From Yponomeuta sedellus (taxonomy: Eukaryota > Arthropoda > Insecta > Lepidoptera > Yponomeutidae): 64,000 nt of DNA. Position numbers and translations under genes: made by a program. Where the stretch lies: contig OW203747.1 of the NCBI GenBank assembly GCA_934045075.1, forward strand, positions 7,274,357-7,338,356. The letters run 5' to 3'. Positions 9,139 to 19,811 of this stretch are shown piece after piece (within the stretch, counting starts at the first letter, position 1; every line of letters begins with the position of its first letter). The notes beneath the pieces are model-generated. The model saw nothing but the letters and a program-made list of their open reading frames with translations, was not told where the DNA came from and searched no databases.

Positions 9139-9395
9139 TATTTTTATTTTTAATGCTCTAACCCGTGCTAAGGATAAATTTAAAAACCTATTTAGAGGCT
9201 AAAACTTTCACCCATGCCGGGATTCAAACCCGCAACCTCTGGATATCCGTGCCAGCGCTCTACCAATTGAGCCAATGGGCGACTCACCGGCATCAGTGAA
9301 ATTTTGAACCTCTTTACACTATACTCTGTATTACGTACAGGCAGCGACATATGGCTTAAGCAAATTGCATCACTTACAGCCCCGACAGCCCCGAA
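9139..9395 (-). repeat. tRNA-like repeat unit
   Basis: Minus-strand unit with a mutated B box (GGTTTGAATCC) and GGATATCC in the anticodon arm. The flank AATACAGAG is followed by the CTGCCTGTACG segment. Confidence 0.75.
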
Positions 9396-9574
9396 TATTT
9401 TAAGAAATCATGTTTTTTAAATGTAAAACCATAAGACTCCGGAATAATTTTGAAGCCTTTTCTCAAATGCTTTGAAAAAGAAATAATAGTATCCTAAGAA
9501 AGTTAGGATACTATAATTTCCCTTTTATAGCCATTGACATCCAGGAGCTATATAAATTCAGGATTCTTACTTAA

Positions 9575-9882
9575 GAGTGCTGGTGCACAGGCACACTCCA
9601 CCACGGGGGCCAAGTCCGGGTTGGTGGAGGATTCTAAGACAGTGGCGGGCCTTACTGTCAGAAAAGTTGTAAAGTCGCCCATAAGAACTTTGACATGGCT
9701 TAACGACTACCATTATATGCCAGCCGGCACCAACGGCTCAACGTGCCTTGCGAAGCACGGCAGCGCTCGGAAAAATGCCGCCAGCGGTAGTCACGGGACG
9801 CTCACCCATCCCGTACCTGGCCGCGCCTGTTGCTGCTTACCCAAGTGATTGATTCCAATCACTCGGTTCGCCTAGGCCACGA
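9575..9882 (-). repeat. 5S-derived SINE
   Basis: Minus-strand copy from CACGGGGGCCAAGTCCGGG to the head CACTCGGTTCGCCTAGGCC. The 5S-like box appears as CTCACCCATCC and GCCGCGCCTG. It lacks the distal 3' tail. Confidence 0.8.
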
Positions 9883-10198
9883 CCGCTTCGAGGTTATCAT
9901 ATTTAATCACTGTTTTTACTTTGTATTTGTCTGTTAAACGATAAGGGCGACACGTTTTCCTTGTATGCAGTTTTAGCAAGTGACAAGTGACCATCGTTTT
10001 ACGTCATAAGTATTAATTACAGTTTGTTACAGTATTACACATCATAAAAGTCCTTTCGAGAGTCTACGTTCGCGCAGACTAGGAAGAAGTGTAACGAAAG
10101 TACCCGAAGCTATAAGTACATTCAACATTATCTTTAACCGATACGGTTAAGGTGCAGAATTGATTGCCGCAGTAGCGCTACCTATTTTGCTCACGCTA

Positions 10199-10345
10199 AT
10201 ATTGACAAACTAATGGTCACCTGCCTCGATGACGTTTAATCAACCAATAGCAACAAAGGCGCGCGGCCTGCTATAAAATGAAACTATCTGATTGCTCGCT
10301 CAACTTACCGCACATCCGAAATTTGGTTATCTGCGCAGGTACATC
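10199..10345 (+). promoter_or_regulatory. possible polymerase II promoter and short exon 1
   Basis: AACCAATAGC at about 10235 and GCTATAAAATG at 10271 are spaced like CCAAT and TATA boxes. About 65 nt downstream, GCGCAGGTACATCC resembles a CAG|GTA splice donor. The stretch looks unique within the window, but no convincing downstream coding exon was found. Confidence 0.3.
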
Positions 10346-10369
10346 CGCGAGACTTATTTCTTGTAGAGC

Positions 10370-10589
10370 ACTGTACTTGCTTCTACAATATACCTCGGCT
10401 ACTATCAGATAGAATCGGATATATTCGTGTAATAGAATATCGGAACTAATACTTTACATAACTTTTCAAAATACTTAGCGAAGAAAAGTTTTATACAGAG
10501 CAGGAAGTAGTATTACACTCGTGTGTTTTCGGCGAAAACCGAAGCCTACTCTACAGCCTGAGGTATATTCTAAATGCTAATGGACTGTA
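10370..10589. mobile_element. TA-type MITE, diverged copy
   Basis: Internal landmarks TATACCTCGGCTACTATC, GAAAAGTTTTATACAGAGC and TTCGGCGAAAACCGAAGCC match the intact element at 57832-58057. The right end GGTATATTCTAA to GGACTGTAC is clear; the left end is degraded. Confidence 0.7.
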
Positions 10590-10788
10590 CAACGTTTTTA
10601 AGAACTGTGAATACTAAGTTTTAAACATAATTACGCGGTTTTAAAAATGTGCTAAGCTTACTCTGTGCAGAAAAGCTTACGGTAACGTTAATAATTATAT
10701 TTTATGTAGCAAGAATTATGTGTTTCTGGACTAAGAATTTCACTTAAGGTCACACATACTTAAGTAATGTCCTGTCACGCTCTTTGCT

Positions 10789-10989
10789 GTGGAAATCGAA
10801 AAGACAGCACTACAGTTTTTTATTTTTTTGATTATTTTTCATATCTTAGGGGTATCAACAGCGAACACAATCAATGATAATACAAGTTATGAAATACAGT
10901 TAATAAGGCCAATAACAGCTACCCACAACTATACAATAAATAAAAGCAGAGTGCTTAGTGCGAGTTTTTTAACTACTCGATCGCGTTAA
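10789..10989 (+). other. short reading frame with hydrophobic N-terminus, uncertain
   Basis: Opens only at a GTG; residues 7-25 are strongly hydrophobic, like a signal peptide, then TANTINDNTSYEI. The same T-rich stretch ends in TCTTAG|GGG, a good splice-acceptor context, so the hydrophobic look may just be a pyrimidine tract. The last 13 codons lie inside the MITE starting at 10950. I do not recognise a family. Confidence 0.2.
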
Positions 10990-11254
10990 CGTAAACTCAT
11001 ATTTTTATGGCATCGAGGAAGCGCCATCTAGCGACAAGTATGGAAATTAAAATTGCTGAGTGCGAGTTGTAATGGTTTACGTTGAGAAGTGAACACGTTT
11101 ACCAGCCAAAACACGAATAAACGTGAGTGCGAGTTGTACTGTGACTGCGTTTTGCCAGTTCGAACGGTTAACTTACTCATACTCACTACTCAATGCTCGA
11201 TTAACGCGGTAGTAAAGTTATACAATTATATCTGTCAAACTCGCACTAAGCACT
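10950..11254. mobile_element. 305-bp MITE with CAG duplication
   Basis: Termini AGTGCTTAGTGCGAGTT and its complement AACTCGCACTAAGCACT are flanked by CAG at 10947-10949 and 11255-11257. GAGTGCGAGTTGTA recurs internally. The 3-bp duplication would suit a Harbinger-type element, but TWA is more usual, so class is left open. Confidence 0.75.
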
Positions 11255-11382
11255 CAGAAAGCCAAACGCAAAAGCTCAACTAAAATAATTAGATTAACAA
11301 ATCACTGTCAACATGCTCCAAAGCCAACACGTAGTAACACTCACAAAGGCAGATCTGTTGTGTGAGAAGAGCTAAAATATGT

Positions 11383-11404
11383 GGCTGTGTGTGTGTGTGT
11401 GTGG
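11383..11404 (+). repeat. GT microsatellite
   Basis: Short (TG)n run within otherwise featureless DNA 3' of the decayed LINE. Confidence 0.9.
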
Positions 11405-11548
11405 GTTGTGTTTGAGTGTTTGATTAGTAGGGGAAGGGGGAAGGGAACTGAGGATTCAATGTAAGCTTGAGTTTGAGTCGTTAAGGATCCTTTTTATGTC
11501 ATTTTTAAAGGATACCTTGGATCCGCAGGTTGTATCCGATAAACTAAA

Positions 11549-12670
11549 TTATTTGTTGAGCAAATTCGCCAGGCGCAACAACGTAGAGTTTTGGGCATAG
11601 TTAGTATTACTATGCGCTTGGTAAAACAACCTGCTACTTGTGTGACGTGTTCGGCGACTAGGAACGGAGAAGATAAACTCGGAAACCAGTTCAGGGGTAT
11701 CGAGCCTACCAGATAGAACATCATGGAGTAACATCATGTCCAGCAATTTGCGACGGTTATCTAAGGTCATAAGACTGTGAATTATGCAAGATGCCTCATA
11801 ATCGGTTTTCGGAGATGTTGCTTTAAAGTTGAGATATTTTACGAACCTTAACTGTATGCTTTCAATTTTTCGAGAATGTGTTATATATTTAGGAGACCAT
11901 ATACTGCTGGCGTATTCTAAAATGCTTGTAACAAATGCAAAATAAACGATTTTCACACAGTCATATCTTCAAATGGCTTACGAATGCGCATAACAAATCC
12001 TAAATTACGATATGCTCGCTCCACTATGTTATTTATATGCTTCTCGTAGGTTAGCTTACTATCGAAGATAACACCAATATCACGAATTGTATTCACTCTT
12101 TCTAAAGGTTGACCTCCTATGTGATAAGTGAAAACTATGGGTTTAGAACTTCGCGTAAATATAATTCGAACGCATTTCAGAATGTTAACCTTGATTCTAT
12201 TCATTTCATAATACACACACAGGCGATCAATATTTTATTGCATTCTGAGACAGTCCTCTGTGTTAACTAAATCAAAAAAAAAAATCCTCTGCGTAAAGTA
12301 GAAAGTTGCAGTTTGTAAAACGGCGTAAATGTCGTACAAGTACGCATTTTAAAGTAACGGACCAAGATGTGAGTCTGAGGAACTCCAGACGGAATTCTCG
12401 TAAAGTCTGACTTGTAGCCTCCAATCACTACTGCTTGTCTACGGTTAGAAACATAAGAAGTGATCCACCTGTGAAAATCACCTCGAATTCTCAAATGAGA
12501 AAGCTTTCGAAGCAGGATAATGTGATCCACACGATCGAAAGCCTTTTCGAAATCAGTATACATCACATCATTCTGCCTTCGCTTATCCATGTTAAGTAGA
12601 ATGAAATTTAAGAACACAGTTAAATTGCTCATGTTGAGAAAACCATGTTGCTGTGAAGGGACAATTCTGC
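11549..12670 (-). pseudogene. decayed non-LTR reverse transcriptase (Jockey/CR1-like)
   Basis: From high to low coordinates on the minus strand: SQQHGFLN near 12655, palm motif YTDFEKAFDRVDH, SGVPQ near 12370, a polymerase box reading FLLYAEDF near 12280 (YADD expected), thumb VNTIRDIGVIFDSKLTY with HINNIVERAYRNLGF, and the distal region VTSILEYASSIWSPKY. At least two frame changes separate these blocks, and the altered YAED box would impair catalysis. Upstream endonuclease and ORF1 are absent, as expected for a 5'-truncated insertion. Clade placement is from motif style only. Confidence 0.85.
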
Positions 12671-13475
12671 TTTTGCGAAAGTCTCAATTCAGCAACTGAC
12701 ACATAGTCTGGCATTAAACAGTAAAATTATATTAAAAGGTAGAGGACGTTTCGGTCTAGTGCTCGACCCATTAATAAGAAATAATTTTAAATTTGAAATC
12801 TCTCTCTTAAGTTGAACATTGTTATAAAAAGAATAAATGAAGAGGGTTTCTCTGTTAGTCTGTAGTTTTCTCTACAAAATCTATTAATTATTGTGTGAAA
12901 TAAACGACTTTGACGTTTATCAATTATGTAACTATTTTGTTTTTAAAATGAATGAAATCAAATCATTGAAAATTAGATATGTGTAGTGTTACATTGAATG
13001 ACAGGATACGCAACAGTCTGATTAGAGAACGTTGTAGACTGAAAGAGGATGTAGTGACCAGAATTGAGAAAAGAAGCGGTAAAGTGGCAGTCCCTGGTCC
13101 CTGCCTACCCCTCTGAGATACAGCAGTGTGGTTATGTATGTATCAAATCAAATTTATTATTTTAACAATTGACTTCATGTGATAAATAACCTATAGTTAT
13201 TGCTAATGGAATTAGTGTAAAAAACAGCCACGCGAAATAAAATGCCGCTACTAAATCCTTTAAATCATCTCTTTTTTTTTTTGAGAAATGATGTTTTGTT
13301 GGTTTGGACATAATTATGAAAGAGATGAAAGCAAAACAATTGACGAAAGAAATATATCAAATCCGCAAGGAAAGAAAATGAACTAGATTTTGAAATTAAC
13401 ACTGAGTAAGTAGCAACGTTCACTAAGTCACAGTTACTATGTTATTTCCAATAAAAATAACTAGATTTGATTATA
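12671..13475. other. non-coding, mostly featureless
   Basis: AT-rich with no supported gene. 13085-13140 carries the LINE tail motif TGGCAGTCCCTGGTC and CTACCCCTCTG ending in TTATGTATGTAT, the only recognisable repeat here. Confidence 0.5.
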
Positions 13476-13722
13476 AATTTTTTAATGCACTAAACCGTGC
13501 TAGGACAATTTTAAAAACCTATTTTAGAGGCTAAAAATTCAACCCATGCCGAGATTCGAACCCGCGACCTCTGGCTATCCGTGCCAGCGCTTCACGGAGC
13601 GCTTCCAACTGAGCTAACGGGTGACTCACCGGCATCAGTGAAATTTCGAACCTCTTTACAATATTTTCTGTATTACGTACAGGCAGCGACATCGGGCTGA
13701 AGTAATTTGCATCACTTAGATT
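13476..13722 (-). repeat. tRNA-like repeat unit with internal insertion
   Basis: Usual unit, but the D/anticodon junction carries an extra segment (GCGCTTCACGGAGCGCTTCC, near 13590) that is itself a small stem. This would disrupt a tRNA fold while leaving both promoter boxes. Confidence 0.75.
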
Positions 13723-13784
13723 TGATTTTGCGTTGACCAAATAGGGGATAGTGTTACTTAATGACTCGCGATGGTCACACATAG

Positions 13785-13985
13785 TTACATATTACCGATA
13801 CCGTTATCAACCATTGTGTGACCCCACTGCTGGGGCACGGGTCTCGTCCTGCATCGCAGGAAGTTTAGGCCGTACTTCGCCACGGGGGCCAAGTCCGGGT
13901 TGGTGGAGGATTGTAAGACAGTGGCGGGCCTTACTGCCAGAAGGTATCAAGCCGCCCATAACGCCTCTGACATGTCTTAACGTTA
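13785..13985 (-). repeat. 5S-derived SINE, 3' part only
   Basis: From the tail TATCAACC and CTGCTGGGGCACGGGTCTC to CATGTCTTAACG; the 5S-like head is missing, so it is 5' truncated. Confidence 0.75.
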
Positions 13986-14555
13986 CATATTAAACGGGTC
14001 TACTAGCGATTGTTTATTACCTACGACGTAATTACCTTAATTCCCAACTTTTCGGCAGCATGGTAGTAGCCGTGGTCACTGGTATACTGAAGTGGCGATC
14101 AAATAATCAATTATTGTGGTGAGGTTACGAAGTCTATCCTCAAGTCTCTAGTGATAAAGTTTCTCGTCTGCCCGCCTTCCGCCACTTCAGTCTACTCATC
14201 ACCATGGCAACTGCATTGGTGCTAGAACTTTAGGAATTAGCCTAATTACGTTTCAAATGATAAATAATCGCGATTTGACCCGTTTAATATAACCGGATAA
14301 GGGATGTATTAGAAAAGGCAACATGAAAAGTTTTTAATACAATTGCTCAAATTTTTTTTAATGATATGAAATGAAAATTAAATCAAATGAAATGAAACCT
14401 AACCTAACTCATTCAGTCAAATTATTAATCTGATATTGAAACAAATTAGTTGTTTCTTTTTAGAAATATACGTATTTGCATGAATCATAAAAACTTCTAT
14501 GAATTTTTTTTTAGTTAAAACTTCTTGGTTGGTTTTTATTTTTAATAGACAATAT
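13986..14555. other. non-coding, no feature seen
   Basis: AT-rich sequence with no supported coding region or recognised element; GAAATGAAACCTAACCTAAC at about 14390 recurs in similar form at 25420. Confidence 0.4.
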
Positions 14556-14559
14556 TTTG

Positions 14560-14636
14560 GTACGGATAGCCAGAGGTTGCGGGTTCGAATCCCGGCATGG
14601 GTGAAATTTGTAGCCTCTAAATAGGTTTTTAAATAT
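14560..14636 (+). repeat. tRNA-like repeat unit, truncated
   Basis: Only the 3' half remains, from TGGTACGGATAGCCAGAGG through B box GGTTCGAATCC to AAATAGGTTTTTAAAT. Confidence 0.8.
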
Positions 14637-15009
14637 TTTGACAGTTGGGAAAGAAAACGCACGAGTTCGGGAAAGGAAGTGGAACGATTTATAACTTTTA
14701 TAATTAATAAATAAACTCTGGAACGACTTCAGGTGTGGTTTTATTTGCAGAATTAGTATAAAATTTAATAAAACATAAAAAACTGGATAATAACGGATAA
14801 GCAGGTAAAAAGTCAGATCAGATCAAAGAGTAAAGTAGTAGTCGATGAAAAATGAGGGAAATCGAAGAATGAGTGACTAAATTTAAATATTTGAAAATGA
14901 TAGATAGAAAAAGAAATAAAAATGGTGTAAAGAGGTTTGCACCGTTACAAGGTAAAAAAGAACGAGTACGCCATACGCCACTTTTTGAGGAACAGTATTA
15001 AAATATACT

Positions 15010-15125
15010 ATTTCCCGGAGGCGCCTGCATGCAACGACTAATGAGTGTAGATGATGCGAGCAAAATCTCGCATTATCAGCATTCATGCATGGCAAGCGTC
15101 AACATTGTGGCAAGTGGAGGACCCT
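15010..15125 (+). mobile_element. LINE 3' coding remnant with insertion
   Basis: GCCTGCATGCAACGACTAATG and GTGGCAAGTGGAGGACC match the LINE at 53347-53632, but the middle carries an extra segment with a GCGAG/CTCGC stem. Confidence 0.45.
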
Positions 15126-15184
15126 GTTTTCTGCCAACTCTTTCGGGAGAAGGCGCGAGTTCATGATGATAAAAGCCTTTGTAT

Positions 15185-15560
15185 CTCCCTACTGCTGGGG
15201 CACATATCTCTTACCGCATGGCAGGAAGGTTAGGCCATACTCCACCACGGGGGCCGAGTCCGGGTTGGTTTACGACTGTAAGACAGTGGCGGGCCGTACT
15301 GTCATAAGTTACCAGGCCTCTGACATGGCATAACGACTGCCATCACATGACAGCCGGCACCAATAGCGTGCCTTACAAAGCACGGAAGCGCTCGCAAAAG
15401 TTGCTAATATCGGTAGTCACGGGATGGTGACTACCGATAGTAGCAACTTTTCCAATCCAGCACCCGACCGCGCCTGTTGTTGCTTAACTCCATTGATTTA
15501 TTCCAATTACTCGGTTCCACTAGGACAAGAGCACTTCACTAGGTTCCACTAGGCCGCGAG
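15185..15560 (-). repeat. 5S-derived SINE with internal hairpin
   Basis: Minus-strand copy whose body is broken by a fold-back: 15396-15420 and 15427-15451 are 25-nt complements with one mismatch and a 6-nt loop, duplicating the CGGTAGTCAC region in reverse. The head region near 15500-15560 is partly duplicated (ACTAGG, CACTTC). Confidence 0.8.
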
Positions 15561-16084
15561 CGCTTCGAGTTCATATTGGGTATATATTTGTCTTTTTGTA
15601 CTACATAAACATATTGCTCCTTCTGTTTTAGTTTATTTGTGTTAAGAATTAATGGCTAATCAAAGGCAAAAGACTTTTGGCTTGATCGTTGCTATATCAT
15701 TTTAAGAGATAACTCAAACATATTAAGTATCACATCGGAAATAAACAACCTGGTATCGTGAATGTGGAATTCTACATCCAAAAAAACATATAGTATATAT
15801 CTGAATCAACAAAAGAAACGAAGTAAAAATGGAAATGTCTGCCTTGTTAGAGATAATTAACTGAAAGTACATTTTAGGGTTTTCTGGGAGAGGTAAACGT
15901 CTGTCGGATTTAAATTAAAACATTAAAGTTCATTTCAGACTTTCTTTTGGAGTCTTTACCTGAATAAATATTTATCCACTCATTCATGAATAAACTAAGA
16001 CTTTCTAAAATGGACTTAAGGCTGTTCTGTGGAGCATGCTGTCTCATCGTATAATTTAATTATTTTATTCCATACATATAATGA

Positions 16085-16455
16085 TATCAACCCTTTGTAT
16101 GTCCCCACGGCTGGGGCACGGGTCTCTTCCTGCATCATAGCAAGGTTTGGCCATACTCCAAGTCAAGTGGCCAAGTCTGGGTTGGTGGATGATTGTAAGG
16201 CAGTGGCGTGCCTTTCAGTCAGAAGTCATCAAGCCGCCCATAAGACCTCTGATTTGGCATAACTATTCCCATTACATGTCAGCCGGCACCAACGGCTTAG
16301 CGTGCCTTGCGACGCACGGAAGCCTTCGGAAAAAATGTCACTAGAGGTAGTCGCGGGACAATTACCCATCCTGCATTGCATCCTGACCGCGCCTTTTGTT
16401 GCTTGAACCTAGTGATAGATTCCAATCACTCACTTCTACTAGGCCACGAGCGATA
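16085..16455 (-). repeat. 5S-derived SINE, left member of a head-to-head pair
   Basis: Nearly full length on the minus strand, from TATCAACCCTTTGTATG to the head CTACTAGGCCACGAGC. Its head faces that of the next copy across about 44 bp. Confidence 0.85.
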
Positions 16456-16498
16456 TACTTATAATAACTATACTTATGGTATAAGCTCGTGGTCTAGG

Positions 16499-16868
16499 CG
16501 AGAAGCGCTCGTGGCCTAGGCGAACCGAGTGATTGGAACCAATCACTTGGTTAAGCAACAACAGGCGCGGTCAGGTACAGGATGGGTGAGCGTCCCGTGA
16601 CTACCGCTAGTGGCATTTTTTCGAGCGCTTCCGTGCTTCACAAGGCACGTTAAGCCGTTGGTGCCGGCTGTCATATAATGGCAGTCGTTAAGCCATGTCA
16701 GAGGCCTTATGGGCGGCTTGATGACTTCTGACAGTAAGGCCCGCCACTGTCTTACAATCCTCCACCAACCCGGACTTGGCCTTCGTGGTGGAGTATGGCC
16801 TAACTTTTCTGCGGCGCAGGAAGAGACCCGTGCCCCAGCAGTGGGGACATACAAGGGTTGATAACGAT
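16499..16868 (+). repeat. 5S-derived SINE, near-consensus full length
   Basis: One of the best copies: head GCTCGTGGCCTAGGCGAACC, 5S-like GGTTAAGCAACAACAGGCGC and GGATGGGTGAG, body, and 3' end GGACATACAAGGGTTGATAAC. Useful as the family reference. Confidence 0.9.
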
Positions 16869-16989
16869 GGTATAGTATACAATATGTCTGTCTCACTATA
16901 TTTCGCTGTGCAGCATAGCATGTATCCCGTGTAGCATATTAGGCTACTAACATCACGCTTAAGTCCAGGGGGTTTTCTTTAAGTTCAAG

Positions 16990-17380
16990 AAAACTTCCCA
17001 AAAAATCTTCATGCATTGCACGCATTAACCACCGGAAATACCTATAAAATCATAAAAAATAATATTGAGGATTCTATTTCACCATCATGGGCAAAATCGG
17101 TGCTGTTGCGGAGTTTTCCCTCGGAGTGTGGACCATCTAAGTGTTCCTATAAACTTCATAAGATTTGCTGGGGCCCGATATGCGAGTGCATCTGGTCTGT
17201 ACTCGTTCTGTGGTACTGGGCTTCGAAAATCTAACCAACACATTAAGAAGATGGATAGTAAGACGATTAAATGCTAAAGGAGCGTCCTTTTTGTATATTT
17301 ATTGTGAAATTGTGACAGTGAAAACGCGTGACTTGGGGCGCGTTTTATTATTGAGAATTTCACTAAGTTAATACTTAAGC
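16990..17380 (+). other. unassigned stretch with overlapping open frames
   Basis: All three plus frames stay open for 64-72 codons between 17016 and 17371, in moderately GC-rich sequence unlike its surroundings. One short frame begins CACCATCATGGGCAAAATC, a favourable start context (MGKIGAVAEFSLGVWTI, then stop). It could be a broken gene fragment, a non-coding RNA or a transposon piece; I recognise no family. Confidence 0.25.
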
Positions 17381-17759
17381 AACGTTCGGTAACGCTCTTT
17401 TCTGAGAAATTGGACGAGGCAGCATTACTTACAGTTAACTATTTACTTAGCGAAATTCTCAATTCAGAACCTGGCCTTCACACTTCCTATGCTGTAATGA
17501 GTTTGAGCGGGTGACAAGCTGCGCCTACAAGAGACGGTGTTGAGCTATAATGGTAGAACAGTAAATTTAATACAACTTCAAAAAGATCTCGAAGGACGAA
17601 ATTTAGTACGAAGATAGACCTTGATTAAGGGGTAATGGCACTTCATATTTTAAGCCGACGTGAACATAGTCGCGCGCACAGCTAGTAACTAGCTCAAAAA
17701 CTAACTTATTTCATTAAAACAGCTGATATTTTAATAAAATGAGTAAACTTTTCGTAAAT

Positions 17760-17945
17760 GTGATGACTTTTGATGGACTTATTTTTCCGCTGCATTTTCC
17801 TCCACTACACTACGGCCCGAACGCAGCGGCTTTTCTTTTCATGTCACATTGTACTTCGACATTCAGCAAACGGAATACGTTGAAATAAAATTTTAAATTG
17901 AATTGAAAGAAAACGTTGAATTGAATTGAATGGAATATAAGTTCA
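17760..17945 (-). repeat. dispersed repeat with TTGAA-rich end
   Basis: CTACGGCCCGAACGCAGCGG, GACATTCAGCAAACGGAATA and (TTGAA)n-like runs recur at 36810-36970, inverted at 37530-37680, and in the palindrome arms. Probably the non-coding end of an old transposon. Confidence 0.5.
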
Positions 17946-18536
17946 CATATAAAGTGCGGTCATTTTAATTTTATTACTGATTTCCTACATGTGCTTAACA
18001 AAACACTTATTCCCTATATATTATTAATTTTGGAATCAAATCATCTCAATCAAAACCTTAGGGCAGGATAAGAAAAATATGCCTCAAGTATTCATAATTT
18101 AATAGTCAACTCAAATAAATTTATTTCAAAGTAAAGTTTACATAAAATCAATGGAAAATGTAAGCCGATCAAATCCTTAGATCACATTTATTTAGTAGTT
18201 CCCATTATAAAAATTATAATATTTTAAAATTTTTAGTGCATACTACCCACAGACACCAAAAAATTTAAATTGTCTTAGCGATCAGCATGGTCGACCTAAA
18301 AACAGCCTTAATTAAAAACAACCCATTTCGGCGACATTTTGTCATGATCAAGGCACTACCTGCACTCAGACACGCTTAATATGGAGGCTAAACAAAAGAA
18401 AAAAAATGTACGACAGGTGCCAAACTCAAAGTCAAACTTAGGAATTTTAAGCAAAGTTTTCAAGCTCCTTGACCTATTACGACTCAATGCCAATTTTTAA
18501 GGTAGGACCACACTAATACATTCATTGCAATGTGAG
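17946..18536. other. non-coding, no feature seen
   Basis: AT-rich sequence without a supported gene or recognisable repeat. Confidence 0.4.
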
Positions 18537-18538
18537 TA

Positions 18539-18741
18539 CAGTCTGTTAGCTTTGAGAATATACCTCGGCTACTATCGGATCGAATCGGATATATTCGTGT
18601 AATAGAAATATCGGAACTAATATGACACTTCATTAAATAAAATTAATAAGAAAAGTTTTATACGGAGCAAGAAGTAGTATTACACTCATGTGCTTTCGGC
18701 AAAAACCGAAGCCTATTCTGGTGCTTGAGGGATATTCTAAA
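18539..18741. mobile_element. TA-type MITE, right end lost
   Basis: TA then CAGTCTGTTAGCTTTGAG at the left, internal TTTCGGCAAAAACCGAAGCC, and then the right terminus is cut after GATATTCTAAAA where an RTE-like tip begins (18746). Confidence 0.75.
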
Positions 18742-18745
18742 ATTT

Positions 18746-18803
18746 TCTTCTTCAGGCTATATTAGTCCACTAATGAGCGCCATAGTGCAACGTTGTGCCA
18801 TCA
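18746..18803 (-). mobile_element. RTE-like LINE tip
   Basis: CTTCTTCAGGCTATATTAG, then CACTAATGAGCGCCATAG, complement of the LINE end. It continues after the piggyBac-like insertion in the same hybrid context seen uninterrupted at 52765-52885. Confidence 0.6.
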
Positions 18804-18807
18804 TTAA

Positions 18808-19057
18808 CCTTTAAGTACCGACGTGCTATTTTAGTTACATAAGTACCGACGTGAGGTCTGGCAGACCACTCGCGATCCTAAAAAAATCAAAACTCACCGG
18901 AATTGCATGCGCTGACTCATCCACTCACCACGAACTTTCACAGGCGACTGCCCGAGGGGTAGAGAGAAGCGAGAGGGGCTACGACTTCGCTAACATGTGT
19001 AACTAGACATTTCGAACTCTCAAAGTGTCTGTCAGACCACACGTCGGTACTTAAAGG
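18808..19057. mobile_element. piggyBac-like MITE with TTAA duplication
   Basis: 250 bp, starting CCTTTAAGTACCGACGTG and ending in its complement, flanked by TTAA at 18804-18807 and 19058-19061. The TTAA site and CC start are those of piggyBac elements. TAAGTACCGACGTG is repeated just inside the left end, and TCTGGCAGACC/GTCTGTCAGACC are subterminal. The interrupted target is recognisable at 52830-52890. Confidence 0.9.
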
Positions 19058-19061
19058 TTAA

Positions 19062-19245
19062 GGGGGTAATGCCCATAATCCCCACGCTGGGCATGCGGGT
19101 TGGGGATCGCAGTTTAGTGGAATTGTACTGCAGGGGGCACTGCTGCCCACCCTCTGGTTTGTGTCCTTAAGTCACCTTTTACGACACCTGCGGGAAGAAT
19201 TTGGGTTGGTGCTATTCAGGCCGACACCACACAGCAGATATATTT
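19062..19245 (-). mobile_element. LINE-like fragment, right side of the split target
   Basis: ATAATCCCCACGCTGGGCAT, CACTGCTGCCCACC and ACGACACCTGCGGGAAG are widespread LINE-associated sequence; the start reappears at 52855-52890. No open frame remains. Confidence 0.45.
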
Positions 19246-19323
19246 ATTTTACTATCCAATAAATACTTTTTTATACTTAATGACTTTTCAGTGAGTAATT
19301 AATGCCCCTAGGCATGTTGATGA

Positions 19324-19790
19324 CATCAACCCTTTATATGTCCCCACAGCTAGGGCACGGGTCTCTTCCTGCATCGCAGGAAGGTTAGGCTACACTCCAC
19401 CAAGACCAGGGCCAAGTCCGGGTTGGTGGAGGATTAGAATAAGAATAAGAATATTTTTATTGACCAAAGAATACAAAATAGGGCTAAGTTACACAGGACT
19501 GATACGTTCAATAGCACAAAATCATACAGCATCTGCTACTGAGCTAGGCTTATTGCCTGTATTACAGTAAGCAGCGCCTCATCCCAAAAGGTATGGTAAT
19601 TATTTAGAGGGCGTGTTCGTACATCAATATGTAATATAATTCCAAAGAAGTGACATTAAGGTGTTATCTTTAAAACCTTTAAAACTTAAAATTTAGAATT
19701 TTGTTTGTAAGTGATTGTAAGACAGTGGCTGGCCTTTCTCATGAAGAGACCCGTGCCCCAGCAGTGGGGACATACAAGAGTTGATGTCGT
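19324..19790 (-). repeat. 5S-derived SINE split by a LINE tail
   Basis: Tail and body run 19324-19435, break at GGAGGATTAGAATAAGAATA, and resume at GATTGTAAGACAGTGG near 19713. The insert (19436-19712) begins with AGAATA repeats and TTTATTGACC, as in a reversed LINE 3' end. After 19735 a plus-oriented SINE tail (GAAGAGACCCGTGCC) is fused on. Confidence 0.7.
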
Positions 19791-19811
19791 ATCTTGTTGT
19801 GGCGTCACGTA

